64,000 nucleotides of DNA from positions 18,533 through 82,532 of the forward strand of contig CAJUNR010000020.1 of assembly GCA_910587765.1 (NCBI GenBank), written 5' to 3'. The translations under genes were made by a program, and so were the position numbers. The stretch comes from an uncultured Lachnospiraceae bacterium (GTDB lineage Bacteria > Bacillota > Clostridia > Lachnospirales > Lachnospiraceae). Positions within the stretch are counted from its first letter, which is position 1. Every line of letters begins with the position of its first letter. The notes under the pieces are model-generated. The model made no database searches. It was given only the letters and a program-made list of their open reading frames with translations, and was not told the DNA's origin. This document shows, piece by piece, positions 1-7,532 of this stretch.

Positions 1-75
1 GATCGGTCATTCAGCCAATATATCAATCTTGTATTAAAGGATCATATCACTAAAATCAAGGGAAATGAAAAATAG
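1..75 (+). CDS. C-terminal end of a small ribbon-helix-helix-like protein (partial)
   Basis: Frame 1 is open from the first base for 24 codons and ends at TAG (73-75). The visible residues (R-S-F-S-Q-Y-I-N-L-V-L-K followed by D-H-I) resemble the C-terminal helix of Arc/MetJ-type ribbon-helix-helix regulators and antitoxins of mobile elements. An intrinsic terminator follows directly, which supports a real gene end. The N-terminus is outside the window, so the family call is only an inference. Confidence 0.4.
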   Translation, partial: DRSFSQYINLVLKDHITKIKGNEK

Positions 76-76
76 T

Positions 77-96
77 AAAATACCAAAGTATTTTTG
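77..96 (+). terminator. Intrinsic terminator after the partial plus-strand gene
   Basis: The arms AAAATAC and GTATTTT enclose a CAAA loop and lead into a run of T. It begins right after the stop codon of the partial gene at the window start. Confidence 0.5.
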
Positions 97-231
97 AAGG
101 ATACTCTGATTTTTGCCGTTATAAGTTTATCTCTCTGAGGGAATTTGACCTCTTTTGGTAGGATAGGGGGGTATGTTTCCATCTAAAATATTTAAGTACC
201 TGCAATATAGAGGTATACCCTCTGAAAAATC

Positions 232-272
232 GTAAAAAATAAGGCATACCAGACTTTCACATCCGATATGCC
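232..272 (-). terminator. Terminator of the HNH endonuclease gene
   Basis: On the minus strand the arms GGCATA and TATGCC (18-nt loop) are followed by TTATTTTTT. It lies just downstream of the HNH gene stop. Confidence 0.5.
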
Positions 273-289
273 CTGTAACACTCTAAACT

Positions 290-1261
290 TTAATCGTCCA
301 TCTCAATCTTCCAATTCATCATGGCTTCATATACTTTATCTGGAATCTTACCCTTGTATCTATCAGCCATTACAATTATAAGCGCTTCTTTATGCTTCTT
401 ATACTCTAAAAATGCTTCTTTTGGAGTATTATAAACACCTAATTTTACATTTTTACCATCAATATTCAATGACGCACGATACCTGTTTTTACCTTTATCA
501 TAACTTACCCCAAGCGGATATTTGCCCCGTTTTCTTTTACAATTCAACAAAAGGGTATTGATTGTATGCGGAACAAATACACACGTTTCAGGACTATATA
601 CTTTATTGCCTTTGCACAAAATATCTTTATCCAAATCCATCTGTTCATTGCCGATCATATAATAATTCTCTTCCACCCATTTGTAGAATCGTTCCTTATC
701 CTCTAACCAGTAATCGCAAATAGTACAGCCTATATACTCTGGAAATCTTTTATGTAATTTCTCATTGTAACAGCGTGAATACATATCATTCCATAACCTT
801 CTTGCTTTCATTCGGTTGCTGTTGAGGAATGGTATATACTTCTGTTCCCTTCCTAAATCTTCTATGCTAATTTTGCCATTTCGTAAATCGTGAAATTCTT
901 TATCAGATACATAAATAAGATTATTATATTTGCTATTGGAACTATCACCGTCAATATGATATACCTTGTTTTTACCCTTTACTGGCTCTAAAAATGTCTG
1001 TGCTACTAAATTATCTGCATATACATCTCTTTTATATTCCACACCGCTTTCATCTTCATAGAATACCTTCCAATGCACCCTGTTTGTTGATTTTGCCAAT
1101 GTTTCATTATGTACATAGAATTTGCCCTTAATATTATTGGCCAACCTTCCCTCGGATGAAATATAATAATGCTTTGTTCCTTCTATTAGTATGAATGTTT
1201 CAAGTTTATTTAATGGCTTTATGCCTGTACGCTTTAAATCTAATATGTTTATTTCCTGCAT
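290..1261 (-). CDS. HNH endonuclease with AP2-type DNA-binding domain
   Basis: This 323-residue protein has the layout of phage and homing-type HNH nucleases. A core around residues 97-115 (Y-H-I-D-G-D then N-S-K-Y-N-N-L) matches the HNH_3 pattern. A C-terminal segment (about 246-297, G-V-S-Y-D-K-G-K-N-R-Y-R-A through L-G-V-Y-N-T-P-K-E-A) matches the AP2/integrase-type DNA-binding fold often attached to these enzymes. Such proteins nick or cut DNA at a target site and promote spread of the host element. A GGAAG ribosome-binding site lies about 15 nt before the ATG. The gene lies immediately beyond the hairpin-rich non-coding stretch, with no interrupted coding gene visible. Confidence 0.8.
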   Translation of the reverse strand: MQEINILDLKRTGIKPLNKLETFILIEGTKHYYISSEGRLANNIKGKFYVHNETLAKSTNRVHWKVFYEDESGVEYKRDVYADNLVAQTFLEPVKGKNKVYHIDGDSSNSKYNNLIYVSDKEFHDLRNGKISIEDLGREQKYIPFLNSNRMKARRLWNDMYSRCYNEKLHKRFPEYIGCTICDYWLEDKERFYKWVEENYYMIGNEQMDLDKDILCKGNKVYSPETCVFVPHTINTLLLNCKRKRGKYPLGVSYDKGKNRYRASLNIDGKNVKLGVYNTPKEAFLEYKKHKEALIIVMADRYKGKIPDKVYEAMMNWKIEMDD

Positions 1262-1303
1262 TGCTTAGTTAGATACTTCCTTTCAATTAGATATATCTTT
1301 AGA

Positions 1304-1330
1304 TAGCCAACACAAAATTGTGTTCAGCTA
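1304..1330. repeat. Inverted repeat upstream of the HNH gene
   Basis: The perfect repeat AACACAA-AA-TTGTGTT (1309-1324) is extended by TAGC and GCTA arms. A second hairpin, GAGCAT and ATGCTC, follows at about 1337-1356. It lies 45 bases upstream of the HNH start, so an operator or a 5' leader structure is possible. Confidence 0.4.
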
Positions 1331-1465
1331 ATAATTGAGCATCCGACTGTATGCTCCGAATCCTATTCATAATAAAAGAGAGCCTAAAAATAAGACTCCC
1401 TGATATAAATATAATCAATATTCAGTTGTAAGTTTTCCCCAAAATTGGGAATATCCAAATTCTGC

Positions 1466-2433
1466 GAAACCGCTATATAGCGGTTCCAAAATAGGAGACG
1501 CTGGTTTCTCCAGCCTGTTGGTAAATATAATAATTTCAGATATGCAAAGTATAAGCATCCAAATTAGACCATCATGGACTAATTCAAATATTCATATAAT
1601 TTGCGGTTGTACCACCGTGGGACAACTTTTTATACACTTCAGCGGAAAACTCAACACTTTGCAGGTGCTGAGTTTAAAACCGATGCTTTCAGTGATGCCC
1701 ATTTGGGCTTATCGTTGAAAACTCAAACGATACAAGCGTTTTGCTTTATATGAATATCTTTACTTTCCAAAACAGGTAAGCAAACCTTTTAAAGCGTTTG
1801 CTTTGAAACGAATAGAAGTCGTTTTTACTTCACTTCCGTTATTGAAGAGCTATAACGAATCATTACCACACCAACATATTCAATCCTACATTATGTCGTA
1901 TTCAAACTTTCACGATGCAACTTTCAAATCATTCAAAATGGAGGATTTGACAAGCACACACCAGTTACCTACGGGGAACCACCATCCCACATAACTACGG
2001 TATACGGTGAAATACCGCCCACCAAAATATTTACACCAGCAGCAGGCGTTGTGTCATAATATTACTGCCATGGCCAATTTTGCATTTTATTGTCCACAGC
2101 GGACAACGCTTTCTGTATTTACGGAATCGGTTTGAACCAAAATTGTAAGATGGAATTATCGAATACCCATTATGGGAATACGATCAAGAGGTCATTTTGA
2201 CCTTCTGATTCTTAATTCTTCCAATCGTACTAATTTGGTAAAAATTATTCATTTAAAGGTATGTCGTGAAATACGATACACCTAAATAATTCAGTACTTA
2301 ACAATCTGATAATTACTACGAATGTTCAATAGTTGGTCATGACCACTTAATCACATAAGTGTAAAATCGCACTTATCCTGAATATGGGGTGGCGTTTTGA
2401 CACCCTATACTGGCTCCGTCAATTCTGTCGAAG
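1466..2433. ncRNA. Candidate large structured RNA (about 1 kb hairpin-rich non-coding region)
   Basis: No convincing ORF exists here, but close inverted repeats follow one another along the whole stretch. Examples are AACCGCTATATAGCGGTT (1468-1485), AATTAG/CTAATT enclosing CCA/TGG (1562-1584), AAACTC-ACAC/GTG-GAGTTT (about 1648-1676), AAGCAAAC/GTTTGCTT (about 1779-1803), CGTTAT/ATAACG (1837-1857), CAAATC/GATTTG, CGGTAT/ATACCG, TTGTCC/GGACAA, AGGTCA/TGACCT, a long composite stem from GTACT to AGTAC (2227-2297), TGGTCATGACCA, ATAAGTG/CACTTAT and TGGCT/AGCCA. This density is typical of large phage-borne RNAs such as GOLLD or ROOL, but class membership is not shown. Purine-rich loops on the plus strand slightly favour plus-strand transcription. 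A replication or transfer origin is an alternative. Confidence 0.4.
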
Positions 2434-2436
2434 CCA

Positions 2437-3672
2437 TCAATACAGATCATCTATATCAATGAGTCCTGAATCATTTCCTGTAACACAAAATAACTCACCA
2501 GGGATTTTTCCGCCGTGAGATTCATTTTTGCATAGTTCATTCTGTCCCACGCAATCTGTATTCGTCAGGTTCATTTGAACCTCACATTCTGTAGGAATAT
2601 CCAGTATTTCTTCAATGGAAAAATCATGCTCCATGGATACAGGCTCTTCCCAGTTGTCATCAACTGCATTCCGCAAGAACTCAAACTGTTCAAAGACACT
2701 TTCATCTTTAATTTGGGATTCCAGTTTTTCAACCCATCTCCTATCGCTATCTGTCATATCCTCTTGTGCGTGTTTAGCATCAATTTCCTCTTGTAAAGTT
2801 TTATTCTTATTGACAATATATTTCTGTACTTTTCTAATCGTTTCTTCATCATATGTATCACCATATCCGTCACGGATACGATTATAAATCTGTGCCAAGC
2901 GTCTATTATTATCTGCCTGTTCCTTGTTCTTCTGAGTACGCACTATAATGTGCTGTGCGCCCCTCCAATCCTCATAATTTGACGCATATTCCTCACAAAC
3001 ATCTTTATCAGCATACCTACTGTAACAGTTCTTAATCTGCTTCAATTTGTCTCCAACACGCTCTTTATCATTACTCTTGTAAACATAAATCATCTTCATT
3101 TCAGATAAAATCTCATTATATCTGATACAAGTCCTCTGAGACATCATACCTGCTTGTGTAGCAATGTACTCTATTGACATAGTGCTGATTTTACCTTGTA
3201 AATTTCTCATGCTTTTACACCAGTTAAAGGTACTGATAAGTGACACAAAATATCTCAGCATTGAAATTTTCTTTTTCATAATTTCATCACAGTTAAGAAT
3301 CTTATGTACTTCCTCTGGATAGACAAACATAAAATTCTCCTTTTCTGTGTCCAGACGCATATTTGCCATATCAAGAAGATACTCATATGAAGTTTTGGTG
3401 CTGAAATCCTGTAATATATCAAGTACATTCGCAAATTTCAATTCATAGATACCTCTTTGTAATGAATCGAGCAACACTTTCTCATACTTCTCCTGAGAAC
3501 CTACAAGGGCATATGCCATTCTGTTCAACGACACACAATCTACTGATGAAGTTTTATTGTATAGTGGAATGCTTTCATCAACAATTGTCCTCAGTGCCAT
3601 ATAAGCCAATACACCATCTTGTGTCAACGCTATTCCTGTAACCAGTCCTTTGTTTAAAAATAATTTGTCCAT
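2437..3672 (-). CDS. Possible replication initiator of the element (helix-turn-helix protein)
   Basis: The product is 411 residues and I do not recognise a named family. The middle part (about 165-205, S-I-E-Y-I-A-T-Q-A-G then R-T-C-I-R-Y-N-E-I-L) reads like the winged-helix segment of DnaD- or RepA-type plasmid and phage initiators. A charged, probably helical region and an acidic tail follow. An AAAGGAG ribosome-binding site precedes the ATG, and upstream lie three copies of a GACAACA-type motif, suggesting autoregulation or iterons. Position next to the hairpin-rich region fits a replication role, but this is inference; a structural or regulatory element protein is possible. Confidence 0.45.
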   Translation of the reverse strand: MDKLFLNKGLVTGIALTQDGVLAYMALRTIVDESIPLYNKTSSVDCVSLNRMAYALVGSQEKYEKVLLDSLQRGIYELKFANVLDILQDFSTKTSYEYLLDMANMRLDTEKENFMFVYPEEVHKILNCDEIMKKKISMLRYFVSLISTFNWCKSMRNLQGKISTMSIEYIATQAGMMSQRTCIRYNEILSEMKMIYVYKSNDKERVGDKLKQIKNCYSRYADKDVCEEYASNYEDWRGAQHIIVRTQKNKEQADNNRRLAQIYNRIRDGYGDTYDEETIRKVQKYIVNKNKTLQEEIDAKHAQEDMTDSDRRWVEKLESQIKDESVFEQFEFLRNAVDDNWEEPVSMEHDFSIEEILDIPTECEVQMNLTNTDCVGQNELCKNESHGGKIPGELFCVTGNDSGLIDIDDLY

Positions 3673-3718
3673 TTTTTGTACTCCTTTTTGCGTATTTTTT
3701 GTTGTTTTTTTCTAGGAT

Positions 3719-3770
3719 GACAACAACCACCGTAAAATGACTGTTGTTGTCCAAAATATAGTGACAACAG
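3719..3770. promoter_or_regulatory. Operator or iteron-like repeats upstream of the putative initiator
   Basis: GACAACAAC (3719-3727) and GTTGTTGTC (3743-3751) form a perfect 9-bp inverted repeat. A third copy, GACAACAG, lies at 3763-3770. Their position 45-100 bases upstream of the initiator-like gene suggests binding sites for its product. Confidence 0.45.
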
Positions 3771-3880
3771 GACAGATAAAATTGCCATTGTTGGCACACT
3801 TATAAGTAAGAGATGTTGATAAGTAAGAAAATTAGATATACGGACTCATTTGCAATGAGTTCCCATCTCTATTTACATAT

Positions 3881-4060
3881 TTACTTCTCTTTATATTCTC
3901 TAATTTTTTCCAATAAATTTTTATCATTTCTAAAGATAAATACACTTCTTTTACCATCTGGATCATTCTTATCTGGTTTAATATCAATCAAAGTAAATCC
4001 ATCTTTCAACAGTTCCCTTGCTGTTTTAGCTGTAAAAATTGTAATCGCTCTCTTTTCCAT
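3881..4060 (-). CDS. Small DUF5659-like protein
   Basis: A 59-residue reading frame with AGGAG upstream. The sequence has A-R-E-L-L-K-D-G-F then I-D-I-K-P-D-K, ending in a V-F-I-F-R-N-D strand and a charged helix. That is the pattern of the short DUF5659 proteins found in Firmicute mobile elements, whose role is unknown. A plus-strand frame covering the same bases is its shadow. It precedes the initiator-like gene in the same direction. Confidence 0.55.
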   Translation of the reverse strand: MEKRAITIFTAKTARELLKDGFTLIDIKPDKNDPDGKRSVFIFRNDKNLLEKIREYKEK

Positions 4061-4193
4061 GCTCCATTTTCTCCTAAAATATATTCATGCTGTTCTACTC
4101 CCACTAAAACCGAGTAGAAACAGCTTTAAAATGCTGTAATTGATACCACGGTGAAATTCAATAAATATTTCAATGACATTCATCATATATAAT

Positions 4194-4394
4194 TTACTCT
4201 TGTATTTGTCCCTTCTGCTTATTTTCCAACGATATCAAATCCAATGTATTGTAATATCCTTTTGTCCCATAAAATACTAAGAAGAATCCTCCTGATTTTG
4301 GATTGATACCACAACCGATAGGAAACATGCCTTTTTTAATTAACTGATTGCTCTGCTCAATGTTGTAGTTGTAAATAACTTTTCTCTTATTCAT
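4194..4394 (-). CDS. Small hypothetical protein, DUF5659-like
   Basis: The product is 66 residues and starts after a GAAAGGAT ribosome-binding site. It has the same general plan as its downstream neighbour: a short helix ending in L-I-K-K-G-M, a glycine turn, then the strand F-F-L-V-F-Y-G and a polar tail. It could be a divergent DUF5659 paralogue. No function can be assigned; the codon use is AT-rich like the rest of the element. Confidence 0.5.
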   Translation of the reverse strand: MNKRKVIYNYNIEQSNQLIKKGMFPIGCGINPKSGGFFLVFYGTKGYYNTLDLISLENKQKGQIQE

Positions 4395-4442
4395 GAATCA
4401 ATATCCTTTCTCTAAATAATCATCAAAATATTATTTCTCTTT

Positions 4443-4565
4443 TCATTTTCTCTTGTTACGAAATATGGCGTCCCATTTCGGGACACCACATATACACATT
4501 TCTCCATCTGGTTCTAAAAACTTAACAAGAATCCCATATTTGTATTTTGTAACTTGTTTAGCCAA
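4443..4565 (-). CDS. Possible 40-residue protein (weak)
   Basis: Starting at TTG, this frame encodes a protein-like stretch (Y-G-I-L-V-K-F-L-E-P-D-G-E-M, then C-I-C-G-V-P). There is no clear ribosome-binding site, so the start is uncertain. A GTCCC-ATTTC-GGGAC hairpin lies inside it. It may be coding or may be part of a non-coding stretch between 4395 and 4877. Confidence 0.25.
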   Translation of the reverse strand: MAKQVTKYKYGILVKFLEPDGEMCICGVPKWDAIFRNKRK

Positions 4566-4697
4566 TAAATCAAAATGTTATGTTTCTCACTGTAAACAGG
4601 ATTAAACATTTCATTCAGTCATTTTATTTACTTTTCTATATTCAGTTTTCATCATCATTTAATGGAATTTTTGTGTAGATACGCACAATTAACATTG

Positions 4698-4838
4698 TTA
4701 ATAGTTATTAGCATTTCTTGAATTTTGAATTTGCAGGTTATTTTGATTACCCTGTAATGGCATTTTATCTATAATCAGCCACGTGAATTTTCCATTTGCT
4801 ATTTTAACTACCACTAAATGGTTGTCGTTAGATTTCAC
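4698..4838 (-). CDS. Possible 46-residue protein (weak)
   Basis: A GTG-started frame whose residues look protein-like (H-L-V-V-V-K-I-A-N-G-K-F-T-W-L-I-I-D-K). It follows the next upstream gene by 39 bases in the same direction. No good ribosome-binding site is seen. Nothing else was found between 4566 and 4697 apart from short hairpins. Confidence 0.3.
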   Translation of the reverse strand: MKSNDNHLVVVKIANGKFTWLIIDKMPLQGNQNNLQIQNSRNANNY

Positions 4839-4877
4839 TCACACCATTTGGCGCTTAGTGCATCTCGTTACTTTTTT

Positions 4878-5162
4878 CTAAGTAGCCACCAGATAATCAA
4901 CCTTTTTCTTTATCCTTGCCATCTCATTATTATAAATCCTGTATGCTGTATTTTTTGCTGTTTCTATGGAATCATACTTTTCAGGCTGTAATCTCCTGAG
5001 ACTTCCTTTACCAAAACAATACAGAAGATATTTGTCTTCTTTTGACTCATGGTTAATCTTAAACTCCATCTTTATCACGCCACATAAATTAATTTCACAA
5101 TGGCTGCATACAGTAACTCCGTCTGATATAATATCTTTCCATTCTAATTCTTTGAACTGCAT
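4878..5162 (-). CDS. Hypothetical element protein
   Basis: The product is 94 residues, starting after an AAAGGAAAC ribosome-binding site that sits in the 3' end of the upstream gene, so the two are translationally linked (19-base overlap). An N-terminal part with two Cys-containing strands is followed by a basic C-terminal helix (Y-R-I-Y-N-N-E-M-A-R-I-K-K-K). I do not recognise the family. Confidence 0.5.
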   Translation of the reverse strand: MQFKELEWKDIISDGVTVCSHCEINLCGVIKMEFKINHESKEDKYLLYCFGKGSLRRLQPEKYDSIETAKNTAYRIYNNEMARIKKKVDYLVAT

Positions 5163-5353
5163 ATAATGTTTCCTTTACTAATTTTTCTTAATGGACACCA
5201 TTCAGGGTTTTTCTTCGGTAACTCATTAATACCCAATTTTCCCATATCATCCCTTCTGTCTTCATGGTCGCAATAATAAATCCTTTTCCCGTAATCATAC
5301 ATTCTTATGTATTCGCATTGATCGCAGTTATATACTCCCGATTCTCTGTCCAT
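5144..5353 (-). CDS. Small cysteine-containing protein, possible zinc ribbon
   Basis: This 69-residue protein has C-D-Q-C near residue 10, then Y-Y-C-D-H-E and a later W-C-P-L. The spacing suggests a small zinc-binding fold of the kind common in phage and mobile-element proteins. GGAG lies 11 nt before the ATG. It overlaps the following gene by 19 bases and is 6 bases after the HU-like gene, so it belongs to the same minus-strand operon. Function unknown. Confidence 0.5.
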   Translation of the reverse strand: MDRESGVYNCDQCEYIRMYDYGKRIYYCDHEDRRDDMGKLGINELPKKNPEWCPLRKISKGNIICSSKN

Positions 5354-5359
5354 ATTTTA

Positions 5360-5641
5360 TCATTCTCCATTTTCAATCCTGTTCATTAAAGCGTTACTGG
5401 CAGTGAATTTCACCTTCCTGAATGATGGAATCATGTATTCTTTCCCATTCTTCGGATTTCTGCCGATTCTTTCTTTTGTCGTCTTTATTTCAAATTTACA
5501 TAAGCCGTATAATCTCACAGTTTCATCCTCTTTTAAACATTCCGCGAGAAGATCAAAGAACGCATCTATTCCTCTTTCTGCTTCTGTCAGTGTAATTTTT
5601 TGTTTCTTTGCCAGTCTTTTTATAAATTCTGTTTTTGTCAT
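5360..5641 (-). CDS. HU/IHF-family DNA-binding protein
   Basis: At 93 residues it has the usual HU length. The N-terminal helices (M-T-K-T-E-F-I-K-R-L-A, then A-F-F-D-L-L-A-E-C-L) and the arm motif G-R-N-P-K-N-G-K-E-Y are characteristic. HU proteins bend DNA and act as architectural factors in replication or recombination. The copy belongs to the element, not to the chromosome core, and a second HU-like protein is encoded 460 bases upstream. A paralogue with a role in excision or replication of the element is likely. Confidence 0.85.
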   Translation of the reverse strand: MTKTEFIKRLAKKQKITLTEAERGIDAFFDLLAECLKEDETVRLYGLCKFEIKTTKERIGRNPKNGKEYMIPSFRKVKFTASNALMNRIENGE

Positions 5642-5660
5642 GGTAACAGTTTCTCCTTTC

Positions 5661-6098
5661 CTATGCCCTGACTGATAATCCCTGGCTCCTTAAATACTGA
5701 ATTGCCAGTTGCAGCAGGCTTCCATTATCAATTGTGTTCTCTAACGTATCCTCCCACACATGGGGTTTATGGTTTACTGACAATCCGCCATGTAAACCTG
5801 TATTCGCCCATGTTGCAACCTGAAAACCTGTAGCGTTTTCATAATGATTCATGCTCTCATAGTCAATGTAAACGCTTGCTTTTGCTCCGCCCTTACACGG
5901 TTTTGCATCTACTTTTACAGCAGAATAGAGAAAATCTCTGGTTCTCTGGTAGCTCTCCGGAGTCCATCCGGTATAATAGTCATTCAGGAAATAGTTCAGA
6001 GTCTCATATACCCGCTCTGCCAGTTGGTCGACCATTTTTACCAGTACAGGCTGTAATGCCTTCTCCAGTTGGCTCATGTTATTTATGTAAACCGCCAT
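5661..6098 (-). CDS. Phage-like hypothetical protein
   Basis: The product is 145 residues. An N-terminal helix (M-S-Q-L-E-K-A-L-Q-P-V-L) is followed by Y-Y-T-G-W-T-P-E-S-Y-Q-R-T and a mixed strand region with H-G-G-L-S-V. The layout recalls phage head-tail connector or tail-completion proteins of the gp10 type, but no structural phage genes surround it, so this is tentative. It ends 19 bases before the HU-like gene and starts 2 bases after the preceding gene. Confidence 0.45.
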   Translation of the reverse strand: MAVYINNMSQLEKALQPVLVKMVDQLAERVYETLNYFLNDYYTGWTPESYQRTRDFLYSAVKVDAKPCKGGAKASVYIDYESMNHYENATGFQVATWANTGLHGGLSVNHKPHVWEDTLENTIDNGSLLQLAIQYLRSQGLSVRA

Positions 6099-6100
6099 AA

Positions 6101-6547
6101 TTACTCATCCTCCTCTTCCATATCTCCCCAGACCGCATCCTCTGGAATCAGTCCTTTTTCAATCATGAAGTCCATCTGGCTGTCTGTAAAGGAAAGTTTC
6201 TCAAGACCATAGATTCCGTTTTCGATATTTCGAGTCAGTTTACGGTTCATTGCTTCCCTCATCTTCCAGTTTTCATGCATCCGGATTTTTGTATAGGGCG
6301 GTGGATTGCCGTCTGTCTTGTTGCATTGCGGTATGGTATATTTGCCGTCACGTATTTTTAATTCCGGAATGATTGTGCCCACCCCTGTAATCTGAACGCG
6401 TTCTCCGTTCATCATGGATTTTCGTATCTCGTCCGAATACATTTTGAGTATTTCCTTAATCATCTGATGCTTGTAAACTGGATTGTCTTCCCGTTTGCAG
6501 ATTCTCGCTGCCATCTGGTTTTCGTTTACGGTTGGTTTTCTTGTCAT
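6101..6547 (-). CDS. HU/IHF-like protein, divergent
   Basis: I place the start at the ATG at 6547, 8 nt behind AGAGGAGG, giving 148 residues; a longer frame to 6625 lacks a ribosome-binding site. Residues about 25-95 (H-Q-M-I-K-E-I-L-K-M-Y then G-E-R-V-Q-I-T-G-V-G-T-I) follow the HU/IHF fold pattern, but the DNA-binding arm differs from canonical HU. An acidic tail (M-E-E-E-D-E) ends the protein. It is the first gene of the element's minus-strand operon. Confidence 0.6.
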   Translation of the reverse strand: MTRKPTVNENQMAARICKREDNPVYKHQMIKEILKMYSDEIRKSMMNGERVQITGVGTIIPELKIRDGKYTIPQCNKTDGNPPPYTKIRMHENWKMREAMNRKLTRNIENGIYGLEKLSFTDSQMDFMIEKGLIPEDAVWGDMEEEDE

Positions 6548-6838
6548 AGGTTGTGTTCCTCCTCTGGAATTTTTATTGTAATTTTTTTGTTTTGTTTTTT
6601 GATTATGATCTTGTTTCTGAAACAATTTGGTGTGTTGGATTAGATTTGAGTGATTGGAGATTATTACTGAGAGCGGGATGGATGCTATGAAATGAGGTTT
6701 TCATGTTACGGGAAATACGATTGATGAGTTGACAACGAATGCAAATATGGTACATGAAATGCCGCTGTAAGGCTCTGTGCGGCTCATACAGACGTTTGAA
6801 GATTACAGGAAGGGTTTTCTATGCAGATGATTTTCAGG
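6548..6838. other. Non-coding end region of the element
   Basis: No ORF with a ribosome-binding site is present on either strand. A TTGACA occurs near 6729 on the plus strand without a convincing -10 box. This is presumably the terminal, non-coding part of the element before its attachment site. Confidence 0.4.
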
Positions 6839-6892
6839 CACTAAAATAAGCCCATGATCTGTCATGTAAGTATGATTGATCGTGGACTTATT
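6839..6892 (-). terminator. Hairpin at the element/chromosome junction
   Basis: The arms AATAAG-CCA-GATC and GATC-TGG-CTTATT form a long interrupted stem, followed on the minus strand by TTTTAG. It overlaps the stop codon of the truncated dacF and may end its transcription. Confidence 0.45.
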
Positions 6893-7491
6893 CAGATGTC
6901 CGATATTAAGTTGTAATGCATACATGATTGCAAGGATCTGTACTGTCTACTATATGTATATGCTACACACGCATCATTCGCGCTGGCCACCGCGATGCAT
7001 TTGAGCATCGTCTCCACCGTCTGCTGCTCAAATGCTTCCAGATAGACCTGGGAACCGCCCATTGAGGCTGCATGCTCGGAAACGGTCACGGTGTCGGAAA
7101 GCGCGATCTTCCCCTCCTCTATGGCTTCCAGAATGAGTAGCATCGTCATAATCTTGGTCACACTTGCCGGATGGATTTTCTCATCCTCCGCCTTCCCCAT
7201 CAGAACCGTTCCCGTGGACACCTCCATCAGAAGCGCATGCGGGGCCGCAACCTCCGCCACAACCTGATGGCCGGAGGCATCCGTTTCCTCCGCCAAAGCC
7301 TCCCCTGTCTCTTCTGTATCTCCCTCCCGTACGCCGGTCTCCTGTTCCGACGGAACCGCCGGTTCTTCCGCCACCGCCGTCACCGGCAAGAAAACCAGTG
7401 CCGGAATCAGCATCCATATACACAGTCTTTTCAGAATATCACCTCGGAACTCCTTTTTATATGTGTAGCAGAAAAACCGGAAAATATGCAT
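6892..7491 (-). pseudogene. dacF: D-alanyl-D-alanine carboxypeptidase, C-terminus lost
   Basis: This PBP5/DacF-type peptidase trims the peptidoglycan stem peptide. A signal-peptide-like segment (L-I-P-A-L-V-F-L-P-V-T-A-V-A) precedes an acidic spacer. The catalytic motif S-V-T-K and the second motif S-A-N are present, but the frame then runs into element sequence and stops 27 codons later. The K-T-G motif and the rest of the domain are missing, so the product cannot be a normal enzyme. The start is uncertain: the ATG at 7491 sits at the end of the upstream terminator, while AAAGGAG and GAGGTG lie before a non-standard ATT or CTG near 7435. Confidence 0.85.
6945..6965. other. Probable integration junction inside dacF
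   Basis: Reading dacF on the minus strand, similarity to the family stops after the residues S-A-N-D-A-C-V-A. From there base composition changes to AT-rich and codon use shifts. The break therefore lies near GTAGCATATAC. The exact core site cannot be fixed without the other end of the element. Confidence 0.5.
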
Positions 7492-7530
7492 AAAAGCCGA
7501 AGAATCCCCGCACGGATCCTCCGGCTTCTT
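7490..7530 (-). terminator. Terminator after the divergent PAP2 gene
   Basis: AAGCCG and CGGCTT arms, with inner pairing of GGATCC to GGATTC allowing G-U pairs, are followed by TTTTA on the minus strand. It separates the PAP2 gene from dacF. Confidence 0.65.
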
Positions 7531-7532
7531 CC

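Larger units (their letters stand above)
1..6955. mobile_element. One end of an integrated AT-rich element
   Basis: The region from the window start to about 6.95 kb is much more AT-rich than the following chromosome. It carries almost only minus-strand genes of mobile-element type: an HNH/AP2 endonuclease, a possible replication initiator, two HU/IHF-like proteins and many small unknowns. Its right edge falls inside dacF, which loses its C-terminal half there. No integrase, relaxase or structural phage gene is visible, so whether it is a prophage, an integrative conjugative element or an integrated plasmid cannot be decided. The left end and the rest of dacF should lie outside the window. 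Confidence 0.65.

Noticed and set aside
1518..1994. Two short plus-strand frames of 66 and 63 codons
   Set aside because: They lie in the hairpin-rich region, lack ribosome-binding sites and do not look protein-like.
1466..2433. Group I or II intron hosting the HNH gene
   Set aside because: No interrupted coding or RNA gene flanks the region and no intron core or reverse transcriptase was recognised.
3813..4139. 108-codon plus-strand frame
   Set aside because: The minus strand at 3881-4060 encodes a better protein with a ribosome-binding site and family resemblance.
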